From Ilyomonas sp963847085 (GTDB lineage Bacteria; Bacteroidota; Bacteroidia; Chitinophagales; Chitinophagaceae): 64,000 bases of DNA. The stretch lies in NCBI GenBank assembly GCA_963847085.1, contig CAWJYO010000009.1, positions 310,001 to 374,000 of the forward strand, written 5' to 3'. The translations under genes and the position numbers were made by a program. How positions within the stretch are numbered: the stretch's first letter is position 1; the number at the start of each line of letters is the position of its first letter. Of the stretch, positions 52,635 to 62,672 are shown piece by piece. The notes beneath the pieces are model-generated. The model was not told the origin of the DNA and searched no databases. It saw only the letters and a program-made list of their open reading frames with translations.

Positions 52635-53997
52635 CTAATGTTGCACCAGATTCTTCTGTGCATTCATTACATCATGAATGTTTTTGTAAGCAAACGGAGC
52701 TTCATCCAAACCGCCGCCAATGAGCTTTACACCTTGCCTGTGCAATTCATCTTTCAAAGCCGTTTGTGTGATGCTTTTCATCGCTGCCGTGCGACTCAGC
52801 CTTCTGCCTGCGCCATGCGATGCTGAGTTGATAGAAGCCGCTTCACCCAAGCCTTTCACGATGAAGCCAGGCGCCGTCATGCTGCCGGGAATAATGCCCA
52901 GCACATCTTTACCTGCGGGCGTTGCGCCTTTGCGATGCACGATCACTTCTTTACCTTCATACTGTTCTTTCCAGGCAAAGTTGTGATGATTTTCTACCCT
53001 TGTCAACGGTTGTCTTCCCAACTGTTTTGCAATCTTATTGTGAATCACATGATGACAGGCAGAAGCATACTCACCGGCAAGGTTCATTGCCATCCAGTAT
53101 TCGATGCCTTCTTGTTCCTCTAAAGAAAACCAGGCAAGGTTTTGAGCGTCTTTTGGAAGCTTTCTCCCTTCTCTTGCGAGCTTTGTAAAATGGTTGGCAA
53201 TGTTGGCGCCCAAACCTCTTGAGCCGGAGTGCGATAGCAAACCCAGATAAACGCCGGCTTCTAAGCCGAGCACATCATCTTTATGTGGAATTTCAACAAA
53301 ACCAAATTCAACAAAATGATTGCCCGAACCGGATGAACCTAACTGCTTTGCAGCTTTGTTCTGCAAGGCTTTTACAAACGGTATGTCCTTAAACACCGGG
53401 CTATCTAACACCTCATCATAAGACGACTTTTGAAAACTCTTTTCCGGCACCAAACAAAGTAGCTTCGTTCAATTCTCTTGTAAAATAATTCTCGCGCTCT
53501 GCCAGCTCTTTTGGATGAATATCAAACACACTTAAACACATGCGGCAACCAATGTCAACCCCAACGCCATAAGGGATTACAGCGTTCTCAGTTGCCAGCA
53601 CGCCACCAATTGGCAAGCCATAACCTGAGTGAGCATCAGGCAGTAAAGCACCGGCAATGCTTACCGGCAATCTGGCTGCATTGTGCATTTGCTGCAACGC
53701 GCTTTCTTCAATGTATTCGGCACCAAAGATGTTGAAGTGAACACCGTTGTTTAGCAATACAATTTCATCGTCATTTGCACTTTCTTTTGGCAGTAACAGC
53801 TTTGCAATCGGGCTCAATATTTCATCTTCTACAAACATTGCTGGTTGAGCCTGAATGTTCTTTAAAATTGCCAGTGCTTCTCCTTTTTTTTGATGTTTGT
53901 AATTCTTCTCCATCACCTTCATTGCCACGCTGATTACCGGACCTTCGGGATAGCCGATGGCTCTCAGTTCTTTTCCGGTTAATGATAATTTAGCCAT
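52635..53997 (-). pseudogene. rtcB: RNA-splicing ligase RtcB, frameshifted
   Basis: RtcB joins RNA 2',3'-cyclic phosphate or 3'-phosphate ends to 5'-OH ends using GTP and manganese. The first frame has GVDIGCRMCLSVFDI (metal-ligand Cys) and ends LFGAGKEFSKVVL. The second frame resumes FQKSSYDEVLDSPVF and has GSGNHFVEFGFV, LLSHSGSRGLG, NHHNFAWKEQ and ASHGAGRRLSRTAA, which includes the guanylated His. One extra base in an A/T run at 53433-53436 (four instead of three) explains the break. Rejoined length is about 453 residues. No other defect is seen, so a sequencing indel is a real possibility. Confidence 0.88.
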
Positions 53998-54073
53998 GTT
54001 TGTTTTTGTTCGTTTTTTAAATCTGCTATGCTGAATAAGCTTTCAACAACTATGCAGATTGTTGTTTCTGCAC

Positions 54074-54136
54074 GAGGCTGCGGGCTTTGTTTTTACTCCT
54101 TTTTATAAAAACAATTCCGCTTTCGGCCCGCAGCCT
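54074..54136. repeat. Large stem-loop between rtcB and the upstream gene
   Basis: Outer arms AGGCTGCGGGC (54074-54084) and GCCCGCAGCCT (54126-54136) are a perfect 11-bp match; inner arms TTGTTTTTA (54086-54094) and TAAAAACAA (54105-54113) add 9 bp. The inner arm is a 12-mer variant. It lies in the 168-bp gap ahead of rtcB. Confidence 0.65.
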
Positions 54137-54165
54137 GTTATCAAGCACAAATCATCAATCTACAA

Positions 54166-54897
54166 TCACATTCTATACTCATCAAGAATGGCTGCGAGTG
54201 ATTTATTGCGCAATGGATTCTTTTCCTTCTCTCTTTCTCCATCCCACCACGAATAACTATGTCCGTCTGTAAGATGATTAATCCTGCCTCTCAGGTGGTT
54301 GTGAAAAAAGTAATTCCAGATCTGTTGTAGGCGGCTCTCGATGGCTTCGTCTCTTACTTTTGTTTTTGTGATAATATTAGGCTGCACACGCAACACAAAG
54401 AGCCAGGGCTCAACAAACACATAGTTCTTTACAAACTGTCTTTTGTTTTGATCAAATGATATTACTTCTGCAAACAGTTCCTTTTCCTTTTCGGTAAATT
54501 TCAGTTTGTTGAAATGATATTCATCAGGTTGCAGCAACTGTTGCTCTTTGGCTACATACACCTTTTTGCCCCATTTGCGTTTTTTTATTTTGAAGTCTTT
54601 GCGATAACTATACTGTACCGTATTTATTTTTTGCAAAATGCTTTCAAAGAAATCGGCGTGTTTGCTTTTGGCAACATCAGGGCGCAATACAAAATATCGT
54701 TTCCAGCCGCGTACTACGGGTGGATTTAGTTCTATCCATCCTAAGTTGCGCTGTTGATGCGACAGTTCAGCCTCTTCCCAATGAAGCGCCAATAATTGTT
54801 TGTCCCTGTCTTCATGCTGTGCTCTTTTTTTATGCCGTGCTGTGCGCAGCCGGAAGTGTAGTATTGAAACAGGTTGGTTGTTTAAATCGTTGTTCAT
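54166..54897 (-). CDS. Basic protein of unknown function upstream of rtcB
   Basis: I do not recognise this 243-residue protein. From the ATG at 54897 it begins MNNDLNNQPVSILHFRLR. It is strongly basic (RKDFKIKKRKWGKKVYVAKEQ) and rich in aromatics, with segments RNLGWIELNPPVVRGWKRYFVLRPDV and YVFVEPWLFVLRVQPN that look like beta strands. There is no signal or membrane helix. It is transcribed toward rtcB, 168 bp away. RNA binding is possible from charge alone, not shown. Confidence 0.65.
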   Translation of the reverse strand: MNNDLNNQPVSILHFRLRTARHKKRAQHEDRDKQLLALHWEEAELSHQQRNLGWIELNPPVVRGWKRYFVLRPDVAKSKHADFFESILQKINTVQYSYRKDFKIKKRKWGKKVYVAKEQQLLQPDEYHFNKLKFTEKEKELFAEVISFDQNKRQFVKNYVFVEPWLFVLRVQPNIITKTKVRDEAIESRLQQIWNYFFHNHLRGRINHLTDGHSYSWWDGEREKEKNPLRNKSLAAILDEYRM

Positions 54898-55033
54898 ATC
54901 GTTTTGTTTTACGCGGCAGCGGTAGGCCACCGCAGGATGACTTGATCTGTTGTGTTGATATGAACTTGTAATTCTTTTTCATGATGTATAATTTTATTTT
55001 GATGAATTTGTTTTTGATTGTTTTATCGCAATA

Positions 55034-55071
55034 AAAAGCCCGGTCTGATGATGTATCCTGACCGGGCTTTT
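55034..55071. terminator. Strong terminator hairpin
   Basis: AAAAGCCCGGTC (55034-55045) and GACCGGGCTTTT (55060-55071) are perfect 12-bp arms. A- and T-runs on both sides allow action on either strand. It would end transcripts from the tiny ORF at 55093. Confidence 0.8.
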
Positions 55072-55092
55072 CTTCTGTATATCATTACGAAT

Positions 55093-55233
55093 TCAACATT
55101 CGTTGATCAGATAACACGGTCGCAGGTAAGGATTAATTTTATCCATAAACACATCAGCATTCTTCACACTTTTCGGCTGCAGATAGTTGCCAACAAGTTG
55201 CCATTCGCAGCGATGTAATATTTCTGTTTGCAT
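55093..55233 (-). CDS. Tiny ORF (46 aa)
   Basis: Begins MQTEILHRCEWQLVGNYL and ends LRPCYLINEC, with three Cys and balanced composition. It is followed 22 bp later by a terminator hairpin and preceded by another. No family recognised. The framing by two terminators is the main support for it being expressed. Confidence 0.4.
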   Translation of the reverse strand: MQTEILHRCEWQLVGNYLQPKSVKNADVFMDKINPYLRPCYLINEC

Positions 55234-55273
55234 AAGTGATATAAATAACTGTCGCATTTTTATTATAAAAGAA

Positions 55274-55295
55274 AAGCCTCACGTTTACGAGGCTT
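55274..55295 (-). terminator. Terminator hairpin, minus strand
   Basis: AAGCCTC and GAGGCTT arms with an 8-nt loop. On the minus strand the stem is followed by TTCTTTTATA, which fits an intrinsic terminator for the ORF at 55320. Confidence 0.65.
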
Positions 55296-55319
55296 ACAAT
55301 ATTGAAAAGTTATTAAAAC

Positions 55320-55409
55320 TTACTGATGATTGAAGTATATCTCGCTGCTCAAATGCAGTACTGGTAAGCGCTCCAGGCTTTTTGCATTTATAAATATATA
55401 GCGTTGCAT
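55320..55409 (-). CDS. Tiny ORF (29 aa) with its own promoter
   Basis: Begins MQRYIFINAKSLERLP. A consensus promoter lies just upstream at 55430-55459, placing the start codon about 15 nt into the transcript, and a terminator follows 24 bp after the stop. It could equally be a short non-coding RNA. Confidence 0.35.
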   Translation of the reverse strand: MQRYIFINAKSLERLPVLHLSSEIYFNHQ

Positions 55410-55429
55410 AACTTTTTTGTTTGAGGATG

Positions 55430-55459
55430 CAAAGATAAAAATGGTTTTGGTTTAACAAA
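55430..55459 (-). promoter_or_regulatory. Consensus promoter, minus strand
   Basis: Read on the minus strand: TTTG (55459-55456), 18 bp, TATCTTTG (55437-55430). It fits the Bacteroidota consensus with the same spacing as the tRNA-Phe promoter. Confidence 0.65.
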
Positions 55460-55701
55460 ATGTTTGCAAAAACAAATTTGCATTTTTTATTTTAAACATA
55501 AAGGATAACCATGTCTTTATAACTGAGACGATGCCTTGTAACTAACAGCTAACCTTGCCTGTTATTTGTAGTGCGGCTTTTGTTTTTTAATTCGGTTGAG
55601 CATCTGTATCTCACTGTTTACGAAATCGATTTTATGAAGATTTTGTAACAAAAAGTTGTTTTCACCATAAAATACCTTCATACCTTTACTCATCAGATGA
55701 T

Positions 55702-56382
55702 ATGATGAGTGAACAAATAGAACCCGCTCTGCGCACTCCATTAGCGGATGTGGTGGCGGATAAAATAAAAAGCCAGCTTCGGCTAAAGCAATACAAAGCC
55801 GGCGATAAACTTCCTTCAGAAACAGAATTAATGCAACAGTTCGGAGTTGGACGCTCCAGCATACGCGAGGCGGTAAGAATTCTTGCCAACTGCGGGCTGG
55901 TGCAGGTAAAGCAAGGACTTGGCACTTTTGTATTGCCAAGCGAAGGTTTGCACGAACCTTTGCATCAGCGATTGAAACGGGCAGGTAACGAAGACTTAAA
56001 AGAGGTAAGACAATTGCTTGAACTGAAAGCCGCAGAAAAAGCTGCTTCGCAACGCACACAGAAAGATATTGCAAAGATGACTTCGCTCTTATACAAAAGA
56101 AAACGCGCGGGCATAAAAGGCGATACAGAAGAATGTATTGAGGCCGACATTCAGTTTCATATTTCTATTGTAGAAGCGTCGAAGAATGAAATACTGGCCG
56201 ACTTGTATAAGACCATTGCAGTTCAAATAAAAAAATCGTTTACGCTGGTGCATGAAGACACTTCGCTATTTCTTGAGAAGCAGGAATTGCATGAAGCTCT
56301 ATTGCAAAGCATCATCAATAAAGACGCAAAAGCAGCGTGGAACTGCGTTGCAGAAATTACGGGTCAATCAATTTTATTGTAA
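55702..56382 (+). CDS. GntR/FadR-family transcriptional regulator
   Basis: 226 residues. The N-terminal winged helix reads GDKLPSETELMQQFGVGRSSIREAVRILANCGLVQVKQGLGTFV (about residues 34-76), and residues 90-226 form the all-helical FCD ligand domain (LLELKAAEKAA; CIEADIQFHISIVEASKNEILADL with metal-ligand His). It is the first gene before an efflux operon, 30 bp upstream of the channel gene, and probably controls it in answer to a small acid ligand (inference). Confidence 0.92.
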   Translation: MMSEQIEPALRTPLADVVADKIKSQLRLKQYKAGDKLPSETELMQQFGVGRSSIREAVRILANCGLVQVKQGLGTFVLPSEGLHEPLHQRLKRAGNEDLKEVRQLLELKAAEKAASQRTQKDIAKMTSLLYKRKRAGIKGDTEECIEADIQFHISIVEASKNEILADLYKTIAVQIKKSFTLVHEDTSLFLEKQELHEALLQSIINKDAKAAWNCVAEITGQSILL

Positions 56383-56412
56383 CTCATTTATTCAAACAAC
56401 GATTGTGCTGCT

Positions 56413-57849
56413 ATGAAAACTGAATACAGAGTTTTTATGAAATGGATTCAAAATAAAATATTTATTACTTGCTTATTGATAATCTTTCTGTTTTGTGTTG
56501 CTTCATTGTATGCGCAGCAGGCGCCCTTGCTGTTGTCGGAAGCTATCCATAATGGAGTGAACAGTTATCAAAGTATACAGGCAAAACAAAATTATTATCA
56601 GTCTTCAAAGGAACTGGTGCAAAATGTACGCAATGAATACCTGCCAAATGTAACTGCAGGCATTCAGGATGCTTACGGTACGGTAAACGGACAGTTTGGA
56701 CCACTAAGCATTGGTAGCATTGCCGGCGTATCTTCTTCAGGTCCTTCGTTTGGCAAGCAAAGCTGGAACGCCGCTTTTGGTGCACAATACGTGATTAACA
56801 CCAACTGGGAAGTGTTTAGTTTTGGAAGGCTCAAATCGCGCATTGAAGCTTACCAGGCGCGCGCCAATACCGATTCGGCAGACGTGGTGCAGGAGCAGTT
56901 TATACAAAGTGTAAAGATTGCTGATGCCTATCTCAATCTTCTTATCACACAAAGATTAATCAATGTTGCCAAAGCCGATTCGGCAAGGATTGCTTCCGTG
57001 CAGGCAGTTGTGCTTGCCAAAGCAAAAAATGGTTTGATAGCCGGTGTTGATTCATCTATTGTAATTGCACAGGTATCCAGTGCACGCATTGCTATATTAG
57101 ATGCTGAAGCCAGAGAGCAGGAGCAGCGCAACACACTTGCACAGGTTTTAAACGCATCGCCGGTTGAATACAATTTAGATACAAGTTTCTTTTTTAATAA
57201 AATACCCACTGTGTTTAACAGTGATTTTAAAACAGAACAAAATCCACAGGTTCAATTTTATCAAAGCCGTGTAACAGCCAGTGAAAAATATGCTGATCTT
57301 TTACAGAAAAGCATACTCCCCGGTGTTAACCTGTTTGGCATTGTACAAACTCGCGGTTCTGGTTTTGATTATGATTATTCGCCCGATTATAAAGACAGTT
57401 ATTCCAAAAGCCTTTGGAATGGTATCAACCCTACGCGCAGTAATTATGTAACAGGATTGTCCATCGCATGGAATATTACGAGTCTTGCTAAAATCAAACA
57501 CCAGGTTACAGCACAACACTTTTTATCAAAAGGATATACGGCTGAAACCGACCTCGTAAACACACAATTGAAAGATCAGTTGGTATTGGCAGATCAACGC
57601 ATTGCTAATACACTGCAGCGCTTTAACGAAGTGCCTGTTCAATACAAAGCAGCATCTGATGCTTACAATCAAAAGAGTGTTTTATACAAGAATGGCTTAA
57701 CAGATATTGTTGACTTGCAACAAGCGTTGTTCGCTCTAAACAAAGCAGAAACCGATGTGGGTATTTCCTACATCTACGTATGGCAGGCATTGCTGCAAAA
57801 AGCAGCTGCTTCCGGCGACTTCAATTTGTTTTTAAGTCAAATCAGGTAA
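56413..57849 (+). CDS. TolC-family outer-membrane channel
   Basis: Outer-membrane factor of the second RND system, 478 residues. Signal sequence IFITCLLIIFLFCVASLYAQ, cut after YAQ. LLLSEAIHNGVNSYQSIQAKQNYYQSS and VKIADAYLNLLITQRLINVAKADSARI are the usual helical hairpins. It is 30 bp after the regulator gene and 112 bp before the pump gene, whose leader holds an exact 12-mer (57912-57923). Confidence 0.88.
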   Translation: MKTEYRVFMKWIQNKIFITCLLIIFLFCVASLYAQQAPLLLSEAIHNGVNSYQSIQAKQNYYQSSKELVQNVRNEYLPNVTAGIQDAYGTVNGQFGPLSIGSIAGVSSSGPSFGKQSWNAAFGAQYVINTNWEVFSFGRLKSRIEAYQARANTDSADVVQEQFIQSVKIADAYLNLLITQRLINVAKADSARIASVQAVVLAKAKNGLIAGVDSSIVIAQVSSARIAILDAEAREQEQRNTLAQVLNASPVEYNLDTSFFFNKIPTVFNSDFKTEQNPQVQFYQSRVTASEKYADLLQKSILPGVNLFGIVQTRGSGFDYDYSPDYKDSYSKSLWNGINPTRSNYVTGLSIAWNITSLAKIKHQVTAQHFLSKGYTAETDLVNTQLKDQLVLADQRIANTLQRFNEVPVQYKAASDAYNQKSVLYKNGLTDIVDLQQALFALNKAETDVGISYIYVWQALLQKAAASGDFNLFLSQIR

Positions 57850-57961
57850 AAGAACAAGAGACAATGAACAAGGAATCAAGGAGCAAGTAGTAACAAGAAC
57901 GAGAAAATATCGGCAAAAACAAAAGCTGAAGGTTGATAGCTAACAGCTAAAACGTGAAGAA

Positions 57962-60900
57962 ATGAATTTAATAAGATTTGCACTACGGAAACCCATCACC
58001 ATATTGGTTTTGGTAGCAGGTTTGTTTTTCTTTGGAATCAAGGCGGTTACTACAATTAAGATTGACATCTTCCCCAATATAGATCTTCCGGTTATTTATA
58101 TTTCGCATCCGTATGGCGGTCTTACGCCCGACCAGATGGAAGCTTATTTTGGAAAGAACTATGTGAACCTGATGCTGTATGTGTCGGGCGTAAAAAGTAT
58201 TGAAACCAAAAACATACAAGGTCTTACCCTGATGAAACTTACCTTTTATGAGAAAACAAATATGGCGCAGGCTGCCGCTGAAGTAACCGCTTTCAGCAAC
58301 CGTGCACAAACCATTTTTCCGCCGGGAACAACGCCGCCTTTTATTATTCGTTTTGATGCCAGTACCTTGCCTGTCGGACAGTTGATATTAAGCAGTGATA
58401 AACGAAGCAATAATGAATTGCAGGACCTTGCGAATGTGTATGTGCGTGCAGGTTTTAGTTCTATTCCCGGGCTGGTGGCTCCGGCACCTTTTGGTGGCAA
58501 CTCGCGTACCATTGTAATCAAAGCCGATCCCGATTTATTGCGGTCTCACGATCTCACTCCCGATCAGTTGGTAGCTGCCTTACGCATCAACAATCAAACA
58601 ACACCCGCAGGCACTGTTCGCATTGGTGATAAAAATTATTTTACGCCTGCCAACACAACTATAAAAAATGTAAAAGATTTTGAGAATATCCCGCTGTTTA
58701 CAGGCGGCGTTCAAAACTTATATGTGAAAGACGTGGCTACCGTTGAAGATGCTGCCGATGTTACTGCCGGTTATGTGCTTGTAAACGGACGACGTTCTGT
58801 ATATCTTCCCATTACCAAAAGTGCTTCCGCTTCAACATGGGATGTTGTGCAAAATTTAAAAAAAGCAATACCTCGTTTCCAGGCGCTCTTGCCGGATGAT
58901 GTAAAGCTCACTTATGAATTTGACCAATCTACTTATGTAATCAATTCGGTAAAAAGTTTGCTAAGCGAAGGCGCTATCGGCGCTATTCTTACAGGTTTGA
59001 TGGTGTTGATTTTCTTAGGCGATCCGCGAGGTGCTTTAATCGTAATCTTAACCATACCAACCTGTATCATTTCAGGGGTTTTGTTTTTGAGCCTTTTTGG
59101 ACAAACCATCAATATTATGACGTTGAGTGGTTTGGCTCTTGCCATTGGTATATTGGTAGATGAAAGTACAGTAACGATAGAAAACATACATCAGCATATA
59201 GATATGGGCAAACCCAAAGCCCTTGCTATATGGGATGCCTGTAAAGAAATTGCTTTTTCTAAACTACTCATTTTATTGTGCATTTTGGCTGTGTTTGCGC
59301 CTGCATTTACCATGGGCGGCATTCCGGGTTCTTTGTTTTTGCCACTGGCGTTGGCCATCGGTTTTTCTATGATTACTTCTTACTTCATGGCGCAAACTTT
59401 AGTGCCTGTTTTAGCCAACTGGATGATGAAGGGACATTCTAAAAAAAGCGGCAAAACCAAAGACGTTGTTTTAACCAAAGGAAGAACAGAAGATGATGAA
59501 GAATTTATAGAATCAGGCATTCCGAAAGAATCAGAAAAGGATACATGGCAGCAACGCGATATTCCGCAGGCGCAGGCAGGATACAAGGGTAAAAAACTAA
59601 GTGGCTTTGAAAGATTCCGTGCGCGATTCATACGCTTTATGGATCGAATGATGCCACGAAGAAAACTGATTGTGCTGCTTTATATCGTCGGTGCATTGGC
59701 CTTAGCTGCACTGCTTTTAAACACCATTGGCCGCGACGTTTTGCCCAAATCAAATGCCGGTCAGTTTCAGGTACGCCTTAGTGATGAAGACGGAACGAGG
59801 ATTGAAAAAACAGAACGTGATGTATTGAAAACATTAGATGTTCTGTATTCTCTGGTGGGACGCGAAAACGTATCTATCACTTCAGCGATGGTAGGCATGC
59901 ACGGCGGAGCGTTTTCAACCAATCCTATTTACTTGTTTATGGCAGGTCCGCAGGATGCAGTACTGCAAGTGGCTTTGAAGGAAGGCTACAAAGTAAATAT
60001 GGACGATTTAAAAGACAGGTTCAGGCAAAAGATAAAAGAAGCATTACCCAATGTAAAAATGTCGTTTGAACCGATTGAATTAACGGATAAGATACTCAGC
60101 CAGGGATCGCCCACGCCGATTGAAGTAAAAATTATCGGCAAAAACAAAAAACAAAACGAAGTGTATGCAGATAAGGTAATTAATGAACTGCAGAAAATCC
60201 CTTACCTGCGTGATGTAAAATTAGGTTCTGCCATTCACGATCCTGCGATTGATATCAACATAGACAGGGTAAGAGCTGCTCAATTGGGAACGAATGTGAA
60301 CGACATCTCGCGTTCATTGGTAGCAGCCACTTCTTCATCCCGTTATACAGAAAAAAACATTTGGATTGATCCGAAATTAAACCTGAGTTATAATGTTCAG
60401 GTAGAAGTGCCGGTGAATGAAATGACAAGTGTGGATGATATTAAAGAAATACCGGTAACGCCCAATGCTGCGCGCCCTGTGCTGGGCGATGTAGCCGATA
60501 TAAAAATGGATACGATCTACGGTGAAGACGATAACATAGGAGCGCTTGCCTGTGCTTTCTGTTACAGCCAACCTTTATAAAAAAGATTTAGGTGCTGCTG
60601 CTAAAGATGTAAATGGGGCCATCAGTTCAATTGGTGCATTACCAAAAGGCTTAACCATTGAAACAAGAGGTTTAACGCAGGTATTAACCGAAACATTAGA
60701 CAGCCTGCAATCAGGATTGTTGGTAGCCATCGTAGTGATTTTTTTAATGCTGACGGCTAACTTTCAATCTTTCAAAGTATCGCTGGTTGTGCTTTGTACA
60801 GTGCCCGCTGTATTGGTAGGTTCGTTAGGGTTGTTGTTGCTTACCGGTTCAACGTTAAACCTGCAATCTTATATGGGTATGATTATGTCGGTAGGTGTAT

Positions 60901-61265
60901 CTATCTCCAACTCCGTATTACTTGTTACCAATGCTGAAGAATTGCGGTTGAAAAATGGCAACGCTTTATTGGCTGCGAAAGAAGCTGCCTCAGTGCGCTT
61001 GCGTCCTATCTTAATGACGAGCGTGGCAATGGTAGTAGGCATGATTCCAATGGCATCGGGTCTTGGAGAAGCGGGCGATCAGTCTGCACCTTTAGGACGC
61101 GCTGTGATTGGTGGATTGATTGCTTCTACATTTGCTGCATTGCTCATTCTTCCCCTTGTATTTGCATGGGTGCAAAACAAAACCAGTACACAATCTATCT
61201 CACTTGACCCTGAGGATAAAGAAAGCAAACATTACGTTGCATCGCTTTACGAGACGGCGAGCTAA
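57962..61265 (+). pseudogene. RND efflux pump, frameshifted
   Basis: HAE1-type RND permease. The first frame (872 residues) has MNLIRFALRKPITILVLVAGLFFFG, and ILVDESTVTIENIHQHI in TM4 with Asp400-Glu401 in place of the usual Asp-Asp. It ends after YGEDDNIGAL. The second frame resumes with LPVLSVTANLYKKDLG and runs through the last helices to the stop at 61265. One surplus base near 60540-60550 (AGCGCTTGCC) separates them. The rejoined length, about 1100 residues, is normal. A central hydrophilic insert (residues about 495-545) is Lys/Glu-rich. The adaptor gene follows by 14 bp. Confidence 0.87.
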
Positions 61266-61279
61266 TCAAATTTTTTTAA

Positions 61280-62410
61280 ATGAAAACAAAAGTATTCATA
61301 ACCATTTTGACAGTTGGCATTCTATCAGTGCTGTTGCAAAGCTGTCATTCTTCCGAACAAAAACAACAAGCCGCCAACACTCAACAACAGGTGGAGCCAC
61401 CTGCTACCCAAGTGGCGTTGGTAAGTAAAGGGATGTTATCATCTGACATAAAAGTTCCGGGTGAATTACAGGCTTTTCAACAGGTAGATTTATATGCAAA
61501 AGTGAGCAGTTATGTAAAACAATTGTATGCTGATGTAGGCAGCGAAGTAAAGGAAGGACAATTGCTTGCAACGCTGGAAGCACCTGAAATCAATTCGCAA
61601 TTATCGGCTTCAGAATCGAGGTTGAAATCATTTGAAGCAGTTTACATTGCCAGCAAAGCCAATTACGACAGGTTGCTCGAAACCAGTAAAACACCGGGTA
61701 CCATTTCGCCCAACGATCTGGATTTGGCGAAGGCAAAACAAAACAGTGATTTAGCTCAATACCAGGCAGCAAAGGCTGCTTATAATGAAGTGATGAACAA
61801 CCGTGATTATCTGACAGTAAAAGCGCCGTTTACGGGTGTTATTTCAGCACGCAATGTAAGCCAGGGAGCTTATGTAGGCCCTTCGGGAAAAGGCTCGGAT
61901 TTACCGATGTTCACTTTGCAAACGCAACAAAAATTGAGACTGATTGTATCGGTTCCAGAAGCTTATACTTCTTATTTAACCGATAAAAGTGAAGTTAGCT
62001 TTACTGTTGTTTCGTTGCCCAACCAAACATTTAAAGCCCAGGTAAAAAGGTTAGCCGGCGCATTGGATCAGCGCCTGCGTTCCGAAAGAATAGAAATGGA
62101 TGTTATAAATAATAACAAAAAGCTATTGCCAGGTATGGTGGCTGAAATTGTGATTCCGCTTCCGGCCCGGGACAGTGCTTTGTTGGTGCCGGCAAATGCC
62201 GTGGTAACTTCTACCGAAAAAATATATGTTGTGAAAATAGTGAACGGCAAAGCGAAATGGGTGACTGTGCAAAAGGGAAGAGCAACGGACAAAGAAGCGG
62301 AAGTATTTGGCGCTCTTCAGCCAGGCGATACAATAGTGGCACCCGCATCGGAAGAACTGCGTGATGGTATGCCTGTAGGTAAAACTACAATCGGGCAAGG
62401 CGGAGAATAA
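61280..62410 (+). CDS. RND periplasmic adaptor lipoprotein
   Basis: Membrane fusion protein of 376 residues. Lipobox VLLQSC (Cys22). GELQAFQQVDLYAKVSSYVKQLYADVGSEVKEGQLLATLEAPE is the first lipoyl half and VKAPFTGVISARNVSQGAYV the second, with an alpha-hairpin between. The gene order channel-pump-adaptor differs from the first efflux operon (channel-adaptor-pump-pump), so the two were not copied from each other as units. Confidence 0.92.
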   Translation: MKTKVFITILTVGILSVLLQSCHSSEQKQQAANTQQQVEPPATQVALVSKGMLSSDIKVPGELQAFQQVDLYAKVSSYVKQLYADVGSEVKEGQLLATLEAPEINSQLSASESRLKSFEAVYIASKANYDRLLETSKTPGTISPNDLDLAKAKQNSDLAQYQAAKAAYNEVMNNRDYLTVKAPFTGVISARNVSQGAYVGPSGKGSDLPMFTLQTQQKLRLIVSVPEAYTSYLTDKSEVSFTVVSLPNQTFKAQVKRLAGALDQRLRSERIEMDVINNNKKLLPGMVAEIVIPLPARDSALLVPANAVVTSTEKIYVVKIVNGKAKWVTVQKGRATDKEAEVFGALQPGDTIVAPASEELRDGMPVGKTTIGQGGE

Positions 62411-62549
62411 GCGTATGTTTTTGGGCAAAAACAAAAATGGTTTGTCCATATTTTATCTCATATAAACTCAGGTACTGTGCAATTGATAATAGTATTTGAT
62501 GAAATGTAATGAGTGATAGAATTGCTAAATCATTGGCAGAATCGCTAAC

Positions 62550-62659
62550 CGTCACTGCGAGGAACGAAGCAGTCTGTGGATGAGATAGTTAAAGAGATTT
62601 ACAAATAGTAATCGTGCTTCCCTGATATAGCACAGACTGCTTCGTTCCTCGCAGTGACG
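62550..62659. repeat. 110-bp inverted repeat with 29-bp perfect arms
   Basis: Arms begin CGTCACTGCGAGGAACGAAG (62550-62578) and end TTCGTTCCTCGCAGTGACG (62631-62659), perfect over 29 bp, with a 52-bp AT-rich centre. This GAGGAACGAAGCA type of palindrome is a known dispersed repeat in several phyla (recalled, not searched). It lies between convergent genes. Confidence 0.75.
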
Positions 62660-62672
62660 ACTCTAAAATTCA

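Larger units (their letters stand above)
54931..55701. other. Long gap with hairpins and tiny ORFs
   Basis: 771 bp between the unknown basic-protein gene and the FadR-type gene. It holds two strong hairpins (55034-55071, 55274-55295), two tiny minus-strand ORFs (55093-55233, 55320-55409), a good minus-strand promoter (55430-55459), and 12-mer variants at 55007 and 55465. The last 200 bp before the regulator show no clear element. Confidence 0.6.
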
